This document shows, piece after piece, positions 5,618-12,137 of a stretch of 12,137 bases of DNA. Below the pieces are notes generated by a model. That model was not told the DNA's origin, did not search any database, and saw nothing but the letters and a program-made list of their open reading frames with translations. Within the stretch, counting starts at the first letter, position 1; the number at the start of each line of letters is the position of its first letter. The position numbers were made by a program, and so were the translations under genes. This DNA comes from Lachnospiraceae bacterium (GTDB lineage: Bacteria; Bacillota; Clostridia; Lachnospirales; Lachnospiraceae): positions 1 to 12,137 of the forward strand of contig JAFUWM010000241.1 of NCBI GenBank assembly GCA_017483425.1, in the 5' to 3' direction.

Positions 5618-6190
5618 ATGAGTAAGGGAAAAAGAGCAATATTTGTTTTAATTGATCTTCTGGTTATGGCCGGTCTTGTATTTATTGACAGATGGACTAA
5701 GGAGCTTGCTGCCCGGTATTTGAAGGGAAGCGATCCCGTAAAACTCATACCCGAGGTTTTCGAGCTGAGATACCTTGAAAACAGAGGGGCTGCATTCGGA
5801 ATGCTTCAGGATATGAGGACGCTTTTTATTGTCGTCGGAGTCGTATTTATTGTGGTGATACTGTATCTGCTGATAAGGCTTCCGGCTACTAAAAAATACC
5901 GCCTTTTGAGGGTGTGTCTTGTCATGATCGGCGCCGGGGCAATAGGAAATCTCTACGACAGGGTCGTACAGGACTATGTGATCGATTTTCTGTATTTCAT
6001 ATATATTGATTTTCCGATCTTTAATGTGGCGGACATCTATGTAACGGTATCCGCGGCTATGCTCGTGATACTCTTTCTGTTCATATATAAGGATGAGGAT
6101 CTTGATCTGAAAAAGGCAAATACCGTGAAAGTCCACTCCTCGATGATGCCCATGGAAGATAAGGAAGAGGAGCCGGATGACGTCGAATAA
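5618..6190 (+). CDS. lspA: Lipoprotein signal peptidase (signal peptidase II)
   Basis: A 190-residue, four-helix membrane aspartyl protease of family A8. It cleaves lipoprotein signal peptides in front of the lipidated cysteine. Conserved elements are FIDRWTK (22-28), YLENRGAAFG (52-61), GAIGNLYDR (107-115), catalytic Asp123 in YVIDF and catalytic Asp139 in FNVADIYV. Membrane segments are at about 8-24, 68-87, 98-113 and 137-157. The tail after about 158 is charged and acidic, which makes the protein longer than the usual 150-170 residues. The tail is probably cytosolic and its role is unknown. AGGTGA at 5603-5608 serves the ATG. The stop overlaps the rluD start by 14 bp. The lipoprotein carboxypeptidase at the left of this window is a plausible substrate (inference). 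Confidence 0.95.
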   Translation: MSKGKRAIFVLIDLLVMAGLVFIDRWTKELAARYLKGSDPVKLIPEVFELRYLENRGAAFGMLQDMRTLFIVVGVVFIVVILYLLIRLPATKKYRLLRVCLVMIGAGAIGNLYDRVVQDYVIDFLYFIYIDFPIFNVADIYVTVSAAMLVILFLFIYKDEDLDLKKANTVKVHSSMMPMEDKEEEPDDVE

Positions 6191-7097
6191 GAACCTTTCC
6201 TTTATCGTGCCCGAGGAGCTTGCGGGGCTCAGACTCGATAAAGGAATATCCGAATACTATGAGGAAATATCAAGGTCAAGGATATCAAGGGTAATAAAGG
6301 AAGACGGAGTATCGGTAAACGGCAGGGGAGAGAAAGCTTCATATATTTTAGATGTCTCTGACAAAATTGATTTTTCTCTTCCTGAAACAGAAATACCTGA
6401 TATAAGGCCGGAGGATATCCCGCTTGATATCCTGTATGAAGATGATGCGGTAATAATAGTCAATAAGCCCAAAGGTATGGTCGTGCACCCCGCGGCGGGG
6501 CATTATACGGGCACTCTTGTAAATGCGCTTATGTATCACTGCAAGGATCTTTCCGGGATAAATGGAGTATTACGACCGGGTATAGTGCACAGGATAGATA
6601 AGGATACCACGGGATCGCTCATAGTCTGCAAGAATGACATGGCACACAGGGATATTGCCGCGCAGCTTGCGGTACATAGCATCGACAGAAGATACAGAGC
6701 CATAGTGCACGGAAGAATAGGCGATGATAAAGGAACCGTGGATATCCCGATAGGAAGAGACCGGAAAGACCGTAAGAAGATGGCAGCCGATCCCTCCGGA
6801 AAAAGAGCGGTCACGCATTATGAGGTTTTGGAGCGCTTCAGGGAGTATACATATATTGAGTGTTCTCTTGAGACGGGAAGAACGCATCAGATAAGGGTGC
6901 ATATGACCCATATAGGGCATCCGATTCTCGGAGACGAGGTATACGGGGCAAGAAAGTCAAAGGTAAAAACATGCGGACAGACGCTGCATGCGTATTTTCT
7001 GGGATTCAAAAGCCCTGCAACCGGCGAATATACTGAGGTCACGTCTCCGATACCGGAGTATTTTGAGGAGCTTCTTGAGAAGGTAAGGAATCTATGA
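6177..7097 (+). CDS. rluD: RluD/RluA-family large-subunit rRNA pseudouridine synthase
   Basis: A 306-residue cytosolic RNA-modifying enzyme. An S4-type RNA-binding region occupies about residues 10-70 (LRLDKGISEY, ISRSRISRVIKEDGVSVNG). The catalytic domain follows, with the family signature HRIDKDTTG (138-146) containing the nucleophile Asp141. Further conserved segments are VNKPKGMVVHPA (95-106), LETGRTHQIRVHM (231-243), HIGHPILGDEVYG (245-257) and LHAYFLGF. The family isomerises uridines in 23S rRNA; RluD itself modifies helix 69. Paralogues with S4 domains (RluC, YlyB, YjbO) cannot be told apart with certainty from sequence. The position directly after lspA matches ylyB in Bacillus. ATG 6177 has GAGGAG at 6167-6172 and overlaps lspA by 14 bp; the stop overlaps the next start by 4 bp (ATGA). 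Confidence 0.93.
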   Translation: MTSNKNLSFIVPEELAGLRLDKGISEYYEEISRSRISRVIKEDGVSVNGRGEKASYILDVSDKIDFSLPETEIPDIRPEDIPLDILYEDDAVIIVNKPKGMVVHPAAGHYTGTLVNALMYHCKDLSGINGVLRPGIVHRIDKDTTGSLIVCKNDMAHRDIAAQLAVHSIDRRYRAIVHGRIGDDKGTVDIPIGRDRKDRKKMAADPSGKRAVTHYEVLERFREYTYIECSLETGRTHQIRVHMTHIGHPILGDEVYGARKSKVKTCGQTLHAYFLGFKSPATGEYTEVTSPIPEYFEELLEKVRNL

Positions 7098-8140
7098 AAT
7101 ATAAGGATCAAAAGGAGAACGAAGCGAGGCTTAAGGCGGATGCGATATCCAAAGAGCTGCCTCCGTTTGTAAGACAGTTTTTCATGGCGGAGGAGAATCA
7201 TCTCGCGGGCATGACACTTTATTCCTATGCGTCCCAGTTGAAAACCTTTTTTGAGTTCTTAAAGGAGAGCAATCCTTACTTCGGCTCAAAAGAGCTTAAG
7301 ATGATAACCACGGATGATATGGCTATGCTTACGGACGCGGATATCGCTGAATTCCTGCATGATCTCAGGATGCCAAAGAAAAGGAACAGCAACGCGGGAG
7401 AGTCCGTCTGCTCAGAGACCACTATCATGCACTACATGGTATCGCTTAACCGGCTCTTTAATTATCTGGCGGCTCACAGATATATAAAATCGAACCCGGT
7501 AGAGCTGATAAAACGCGGCAGGGTCAAGAAAAAGGAGATAGTGTATCTGGAGCGTGATGAAAAGCAGGAGCTTCTCTCGGTTATAGAATCGGGAGACAGA
7601 TTGACTAAGAACCAGCAGAAATTCCATGACATGAAGACTTCAAAGAGGGACACCGCGATCTGTACGATCTTTCTTGATACAGGCATCCGTGTCTCGGAGC
7701 TTGTCGGAATGAATCTAAATGACATCAATTTTGGTAAGCACGGGATCAGGGTCTTCCGCAAGGGCGGCAACTTTGACACCGTATATATGAGTGACCGGGC
7801 AGAAGAGATCATAGCGGATTATCTTGAAAACGGGAGACCGTCTTATAAGCCCTCCGATAAAGAAGAGGCAGTATTTCTGAATCGTTCCGGAAACCGTATA
7901 AGCGTGAGATCAGTCGAGAAGCTTGTGAAGAAATATATGCTGTCAGCCGTACCTGACAAGGCCGACCGGATCACGCCGCATAAGCTTCGGACGACCTTTG
8001 CCGAGAACATGCTCATGAAAACAGGAGATGTCGAGAAAGTGCAGAAACTAATGGGACACTCCTCCATATCAAGCACAATGCACTATGTCACGAGTACGGA
8101 GGAGGCCATAGAAGCAGTCAGAAATTTGTCTCAGGACTGA
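7094..8140 (+). CDS. Tyrosine recombinase (XerC/XerD-like integrase family)
   Basis: A 348-residue recombinase with a SAM-like core-binding domain (about 22-130) and a catalytic domain (about 148-340). The full catalytic set is visible: Arg199 in DTGIRVSELVG, Lys223 in RKGG, His296 and Arg299 in PHKLR, His322 in LMGHSS and nucleophile Tyr331 in MHYV. The family cuts and rejoins DNA through a 3'-phosphotyrosine. The protein is about 50 residues longer than typical XerC or XerD (about 300), with extra sequence around 93-108 and 166-186. The residue after HKLR is Thr where HKLRH is common. Tight coupling to rluD (ATGA overlap) and the lack of phage genes argue for a chromosomal housekeeping or orphan recombinase rather than a recent mobile-element integrase. 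XerC/XerD identity cannot be fixed here. The 3' end overlaps the convergent gene by 10 bp. Confidence 0.9.
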   Translation: MKYKDQKENEARLKADAISKELPPFVRQFFMAEENHLAGMTLYSYASQLKTFFEFLKESNPYFGSKELKMITTDDMAMLTDADIAEFLHDLRMPKKRNSNAGESVCSETTIMHYMVSLNRLFNYLAAHRYIKSNPVELIKRGRVKKKEIVYLERDEKQELLSVIESGDRLTKNQQKFHDMKTSKRDTAICTIFLDTGIRVSELVGMNLNDINFGKHGIRVFRKGGNFDTVYMSDRAEEIIADYLENGRPSYKPSDKEEAVFLNRSGNRISVRSVEKLVKKYMLSAVPDKADRITPHKLRTTFAENMLMKTGDVEKVQKLMGHSSISSTMHYVTSTEEAIEAVRNLSQD

Positions 8141-8760
8141 CGTTTTTTCTCCACATCATTTACAAACTGGACTATAAGCTCCGCCGTTCCTTCAAGTCCG
8201 AGCACGGATGAATTCACCGAAAGATCGTAGGTATTCACATTTCCCCATTTCTTTGATGAATAGTAATCATAATAGCTTTTGCGCTGCTTGTCTTTTTTGA
8301 CGCACATATCATGAGCCTGGGACTCCGAAAGATTAAATCTGTCCATTATGCGCTGAGTCTTTGATTCCTCATCAGCCGATATAAATATGCGGATAAGATT
8401 ATCCCTGTCAGACAGAGCGTAATCGGCACAGCGTCCGACAATGATGCAGGGTTCTTCTTCAGCAAGCTTTTTTATCGTATCAAACTGCGCGAGGAAAACC
8501 TTGTGTGATACCGGCATATCCACATAAGCAGAAGAGTTATATCCGAAAGAATAGGTATCCATTACCAGATTATAAAGGAAAGAGTTGGTAGGCATTTCGT
8601 CATGATGCTCAAAGACCTCTTCGCAAAGCCCGGAATCCTTGGCTGCGCGGGCAAGCAGCTCTTTGTCATAGCATTTGATCCCGAATTTCTCCGCTACCAT
8701 CTGTCCGATCTCGCGTCCGCCCGATCCGAACTGCCTTCCTATAGTAATGACTGAATTCAT
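8131..8760 (-). CDS. Cytidylate kinase-like family protein (Cytidylate_kin2 type)
   Basis: A 209-residue P-loop protein. ATG at 8758-8760 is chosen because GGAGG lies 7 bases upstream (8768-8772 on this strand); a longer frame adds ten poorly supported residues. The N-terminus MNSVITIGRQFGSGGREIG carries the family's variant nucleotide loop, GRQFGSGGR (8-16), which lacks the canonical GK[ST] lysine and has Arg16 instead. Other family features are CYDKELL, IIVGRCADYAL and FISADEESKTQRIM. This family is distinct from the true CMP kinase Cmk and its substrate is generally unknown, so nucleotide kinase activity is assumed from the fold only. It is the last gene of the leuS-MATE-Cys-rich operon, 30 bp after its neighbour, and converges on the recombinase gene with no obvious terminator of its own. 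Confidence 0.85.
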   Translation of the reverse strand: MNSVITIGRQFGSGGREIGQMVAEKFGIKCYDKELLARAAKDSGLCEEVFEHHDEMPTNSFLYNLVMDTYSFGYNSSAYVDMPVSHKVFLAQFDTIKKLAEEEPCIIVGRCADYALSDRDNLIRIFISADEESKTQRIMDRFNLSESQAHDMCVKKDKQRKSYYDYYSSKKWGNVNTYDLSVNSSVLGLEGTAELIVQFVNDVEKKRQS

Positions 8761-8790
8761 ATCAAAACCTCCGTGATACAAATATTTCAC

Positions 8791-9054
8791 CTATAATACC
8801 ATATTTTTATCCGAAAATATAATATCTTTTATCGCCCTGTTTATCTCGTCAAAGTTGCCTGCTATATGCGGCCTTGAGCAGTTGACACAGGATTTAACGC
8901 CGTTTTTCATCACAAAATCCCCGCCGCATCTCTCCCCGAGGCAGTATAACGGGCAGTAGCAGAAAAGGCAGTTGAACTCTGTCTCGTCTACGCCTTTATG
9001 ACACGGGAAATATTTACAATCCCTGTTGCAGAAAAATCTTTCAGAATTCTTCAT
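8791..9054 (-). CDS. Small cysteine-rich protein (putative metal-binding domain)
   Basis: An 87-residue protein with ten cysteines (9, 13, 18, 29, 32, 34, 38, 43, 56, 59). They form paired motifs such as CNRDC, CLFCYC and CVNC, followed by SRPH. This matches the general look of the 'cysteine-rich small domain' family (zf-like), thought to bind metal, possibly zinc or an Fe-S cluster. The cysteine-free C-terminal third (NFDEINRAIKDIIF) looks like an amphipathic helix. No signal peptide or membrane segment is present, so it is cytosolic. The ATG overlaps the stop of the upstream MATE gene by 4 bp. The function is unknown; the family name is from pattern recognition and was not checked by search. 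Confidence 0.8.
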   Translation of the reverse strand: MKNSERFFCNRDCKYFPCHKGVDETEFNCLFCYCPLYCLGERCGGDFVMKNGVKSCVNCSRPHIAGNFDEINRAIKDIIFSDKNMVL

Positions 9055-10430
9055 GGAATGACCGGCGTTTTGATCTTGTTTTCAATTTTCCTGATACAGA
9101 TCAGACACATCGGCAGTATATACAGTATCCCTGCGCACCATGCCGCCTGATCCGACCATGTGATAGCGTCATATTTATAGATCGGGACAAAGACAAGGGC
9201 CATCATTATCCGGGCTATCATCTCCATCACACCGGAAAATATAGTCCTTCCCGCAAATCCAAGCCCCTGTGTCGTCATCCTCGATACGTTGAGTATGCCA
9301 AGAGCCCAGTAGAAGAGTCCGAGACGCGCAAGATAAAGTCCTGCTGCATCAAGCACGGCAGCTTCTGAAGCATCCACAAAGAGCATTGACATATCCCTGC
9401 CGAAGAAGAAAAGAACGGCGCCTATTGCGAGACCGTATCCCACTCCCATGGCAAGCCCCTCACGAAAGCCCCGTTTGATGCGGTCAACCTTTCCGGCACC
9501 GTAATTCTGTCCCGCAAAGGTTGCGACTGCATTAGCCAGCGCGTCAAAAGGACACATCGCAAGCTGCTTTATCTTCATGCCTGCCGTAAAACCCGAAACA
9601 TAGACAGATCCGAGGCTGTTATTAGCCGCCTGCATAACCATGGAGCCTATTGCCGTTATGGAAAACTGCAGTCCCATAGGAACCGCCATTACTATAAGCC
9701 TCAGGAAATGACCCCGGTCGAGCCGCCTGTCTTCCTTCCTGATATGAAGCACCTCAAAGTTTTTCACTATGACCGCTGCGCACAGAAAACCCGATATGGC
9801 CTGTGCCGTAATGGTAGCGACAGACGCTCCCAAAACTCCCATCTTCAGGACAATGATGCAGAAAACATCAAGCACTATATTAAGTATGGTTGAGATCACA
9901 AGGAATATGAAAGGAGTCCTTGAATCCCCAACTGCCCTCAAAATAGCGGACAGTACATTATAGAGCATCGTAAAAGGTATCCCCAGAAATATGACAAAGA
10001 GATAATCATAGGCCTCTTTGTAAATATTATCAGGTGTGTTCAGAAGATGTAATATCTGAGGCGTAAGGCACGCCGTAGCCGTGGTCACTACAGCCGCGAT
10101 AAGTGCCGTGAGGATCAATGAATGATACACATATCTCCTCATATCGCCCATATCCTTGGCTCCGAATCTCTGTGAGACACAGATACCGAAGCCCGAGCAT
10201 ACTCCGAGACAAAAGCCTATCACAAGGAACTGGACAGAGCTTGAAACTCCGACACCTGCAAGGGCATTGGAGCCAAGCGTCCTTCCGACAATGGCCGCAT
10301 CCGCCATATTATATAGCTGCTGAAACAGATTGCCGAGCAGAAGGGGAACAGCAAAAGAGACCATGAGCCCCAGAGGGGAGCCCACGGTCATATCCTTTAC
10401 GGTATTATGTTTTTTTTGATCGCCTTTCAT
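9051..10430 (-). CDS. MATE family efflux transporter
   Basis: A 459-residue integral membrane protein of the multidrug and toxic compound extrusion family: cation-coupled antiport, 12 predicted helices in two pseudo-symmetric halves (about 18-225 and 240-450). Typical segments are PLLLGNLFQQLYNMADAAIV followed by GRTLGSNALAGVG in the first half. AILRAVGDSRTPF and the DALANAVATFAGQNYGAGK loop in the second half are equivalent to the MATE 'QNxGA' motif. The chain is complete and of normal length. The substrate cannot be read from sequence. The start codon overlaps the leuS stop by 4 bp (ATGA) and has no clear Shine-Dalgarno sequence, so translation probably depends on ribosomes finishing leuS. 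The 3' end overlaps the Cys-rich gene in the same way. Confidence 0.93.
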   Translation of the reverse strand: MKGDQKKHNTVKDMTVGSPLGLMVSFAVPLLLGNLFQQLYNMADAAIVGRTLGSNALAGVGVSSSVQFLVIGFCLGVCSGFGICVSQRFGAKDMGDMRRYVYHSLILTALIAAVVTTATACLTPQILHLLNTPDNIYKEAYDYLFVIFLGIPFTMLYNVLSAILRAVGDSRTPFIFLVISTILNIVLDVFCIIVLKMGVLGASVATITAQAISGFLCAAVIVKNFEVLHIRKEDRRLDRGHFLRLIVMAVPMGLQFSITAIGSMVMQAANNSLGSVYVSGFTAGMKIKQLAMCPFDALANAVATFAGQNYGAGKVDRIKRGFREGLAMGVGYGLAIGAVLFFFGRDMSMLFVDASEAAVLDAAGLYLARLGLFYWALGILNVSRMTTQGLGFAGRTIFSGVMEMIARIMMALVFVPIYKYDAITWSDQAAWCAGILYILPMCLICIRKIENKIKTPVIP

Positions 10431-12137
10431 TTTACAACTATATTAATGATCTTCCCCGGCACATATATCTCTTTAACGATCGTCTTTCCTTCGATTTTAT
10501 CCGCTACAGCTTCTTTCGCTGCCGCAAGAGCGTCATCCTTGGAGGCATCCACTGCGATATCCACAGTTCCCTTTACCTTGCCGTTTATCTGTACGCCGAT
10601 CTCTCTCGTGTCATCCTTTATGGCGTTCTTATCCGCTACCGGCCAGCTTTCATCAAATATCGAGGTCGTATTTCCAAGCTCCTCCCATACCTCGGCTGCG
10701 ATATGCGGCGCAAAGGGAGCAAGGAGAACGGCATAAGTTTCCAAGGTCTTCTTATCCACGCCGTCCATCTTTGACAGCTTGTTATTAAACTCCATGAAGC
10801 CCGAAACTACGGTATTTAGCGAGAAAGCCTCAAGTCTTAAGCTGATAGTGTCGATAAGCTGGTGTCTTGTCTTTAAAAGCTCAGGCGTCTCCTTTACGTC
10901 CTTATCCTTGTTGTCCTGCACCATGTTCCAGAACTTTGACAGGAATCTGTAAACTCCGTCTATACCTCTGTCATCCCACTCTGAATCAAGCTCGGGAGGA
11001 CCCACGAAAAGCTCATACAGCCTTAAGCTGTCACAGCCGTAGTCACGCACAAGGTCATCGGGAGATACGACATTTCCCTTGGATTTACTCATCTTTATGC
11101 CGTTCTTGCCCGTAATCATTCCCTGATTAAAGAGCTTGTTAAAGGGCTCATCAAAGCCAATCACGCCTATGTCATACAGGAATTTTGTCCAGAATCTGGA
11201 ATACAGCAGATGCAGTACGGCATGCTCGACCCCGCCTATATACATATCAACCGGCAGATACTTATCAGCCTTATCCTTTGATACAAGCTCCCTGTCGTTA
11301 TTCACATCAACATAGCGCAGGAAATACCATGACGAGCCTGCCCACTGGGGCATGGTGTTTGTCTCTCTCTTCGCATCGCCGCCGCATTTAGGGCACTTGC
11401 AGTTAACCCACGAATCTATTGCCGCAAGAGGTGATTCTCCGGTTCCCGTAGGCTCATAATGCTCTACCTCAGGCAGTGTGAGCGGAAGCTCCTCCTCCGG
11501 TACAAGCACATCCCCGCAGTTCGGGCAGTGTATGATCGGTATGGGCTCTCCCCAGTATCTCTGTCTCGAGAAGACCCAGTCTCTTATCTTGAAATTCTTC
11601 TTAGCATGTCCGAATCCTTTTTTCTCCACGATATGGGGAGCTTCTTTTTTGAGTACGGCAGACTCCATGCCGTTCCACTCACCGGAATTTATCATGGTGC
11701 CCGAGGCATCGGTATAAGCCTCGGTCATATTCTCTATCTCCTTGCCGTCGCGAGCTATGACCTGGACTATAGGGATACCGAATTTCGTCGCAAAGTCAAA
11801 GTCCCTGTCATCATGCGCCGGTACGCACATGATAGCGCCCGTACCATAGTCGGCAAGTACATAATCAGAAAGCCATATCGGGATCTTGTTTCCGTTCATG
11901 GGATTTATCGCATAGCTTCCCGTGAAGACACCGGTCTTTTCCTTATTCTGCAGACGATCCACATTACTCTTATTCGCGGCATATTCGATATAGTCGGAAA
12001 CCGCCTTATCTGTCTCAGCGGTCGCAAGTGATGCCGCAAGCTCATGCTCGGGCGCAAGCACCATAAAAGTAGCGCCATAGAGCGTGTCAGGCCTTGTAGT
12101 GTAAACGGTTATCTTATCGTCCCTTCCGTCTATCGGG
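10427..12137 (-). CDS. leuS: Leucyl-tRNA synthetase (5' end beyond the right edge)
   Basis: The frame is open from the stop at 10427-10429 to the window edge, giving 569 visible residues of an enzyme usually about 800-860 long. The N-terminal catalytic part with HIGH lies outside. The internal Met at 12062-12064 is not the start, since family sequence continues upstream of it. Visible parts in order: the CP1 editing domain with TTRPDTLYGATF (residues 13-24) and VPAHDDRDFDFA; the FSRQRYWGEPIPIIHCPNC segment; a Cys-rich zinc-like insert (C204, C207, C246, C248, C251); QWAGSSWYFLRY; KMSKS (348-352, bases 11081-11095); then the anticodon-binding domain and the C-terminal domain ending IYVPGKIINIVVK. 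It charges tRNA-Leu in the cytosol and edits mischarged tRNA. It leads the minus-strand operon. Any T-box leader would lie outside the window. Confidence 0.97.
   Translation of the reverse strand, partial: PIDGRDDKITVYTTRPDTLYGATFMVLAPEHELAASLATAETDKAVSDYIEYAANKSNVDRLQNKEKTGVFTGSYAINPMNGNKIPIWLSDYVLADYGTGAIMCVPAHDDRDFDFATKFGIPIVQVIARDGKEIENMTEAYTDASGTMINSGEWNGMESAVLKKEAPHIVEKKGFGHAKKNFKIRDWVFSRQRYWGEPIPIIHCPNCGDVLVPEEELPLTLPEVEHYEPTGTGESPLAAIDSWVNCKCPKCGGDAKRETNTMPQWAGSSWYFLRYVDVNNDRELVSKDKADKYLPVDMYIGGVEHAVLHLLYSRFWTKFLYDIGVIGFDEPFNKLFNQGMITGKNGIKMSKSKGNVVSPDDLVRDYGCDSLRLYELFVGPPELDSEWDDRGIDGVYRFLSKFWNMVQDNKDKDVKETPELLKTRHQLIDTISLRLEAFSLNTVVSGFMEFNNKLSKMDGVDKKTLETYAVLLAPFAPHIAAEVWEELGNTTSIFDESWPVADKNAIKDDTREIGVQINGKVKGTVDIAVDASKDDALAAAKEAVADKIEGKTIVKEIYVPGKIINIVVK

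Noticed and set aside
7094..8140. Integrase of an integrative element with attachment sites nearby
   Set aside because: No tRNA gene, direct repeats, excisionase or phage genes are seen, and the gene is translationally coupled to rluD.
8115..8148. Short stem (CAGTC/GACTG or GTCAG/CTGAC) followed by TTTTTT after the recombinase gene, as a plus-strand terminator
   Set aside because: The stems are only 5 bp with a loop of about 15 bases and no GC-rich core, so the T-run alone does not support a confident call.
10407..12031. Several plus-strand open frames across the leuS region
   Set aside because: They lie opposite leuS, which matches its family throughout; their translations show no recognisable domains and look like antisense shadows.

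Overview
The window looks like chromosomal DNA from a low-to-moderate GC Firmicute, most likely a Lachnospiraceae member. The reasons are the gene order (envelope and division genes joined to yggS-sepF, and lspA-rluD), heavy use of ATA (Ile) and AGA/AGG (Arg) codons, strong GGAGG-type ribosome sites and Rho-independent terminators. The species assignment is inference. I see no rRNA, tRNA, CRISPR array, prophage or insertion-sequence transposase.

Layout, plus strand. 1-137 is the 3' end of mgsA (methylglyoxal synthase). It overlaps a lipoprotein D,D-carboxypeptidase (121-1104). A promoter then drives a small P-loop ATPase of unknown function (1181-1600), closed by a very strong terminator. Next come a single-pass HlyD-like membrane protein (1656-3068), the PLP-homeostasis protein YggS (3065-3760) and the divisome protein SepF (3779-4282). 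A near-consensus promoter lies inside yggS and could serve sepF. After a second terminator comes aroB (4354-5442). Its stop codon lies inside a roughly 146-bp hairpin-rich, MITE/REP-like element (5438-5583). Then follow lspA (5618-6190), rluD (6177-7097) and a complete tyrosine recombinase (7094-8140), each overlapping the next.

Layout, minus strand, read from the right edge: leuS (5' part outside the window), a MATE transporter, an 87-residue protein with ten cysteines, and a cytidylate-kinase-like P-loop protein. Start/stop overlaps of 4 bp and a 30-bp gap suggest one operon. It converges on the recombinase gene with a 10-bp 3' overlap.

The plus-strand genes share an envelope and division theme: peptidoglycan trimming, lipoprotein maturation (LspA would process the lipoprotein carboxypeptidase in the same window) and Z-ring anchoring (SepF). 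aroB is metabolically out of place between sepF and lspA. I found no clear evidence of a wholly new system. The points most worth a second look are the structured repeat at the aroB/lspA junction, the internal yggS promoter with an inverted repeat in its spacer, the terminator directly in front of the HlyD-like gene, and the MATE / Cys-rich / kinase-like trio behind leuS.
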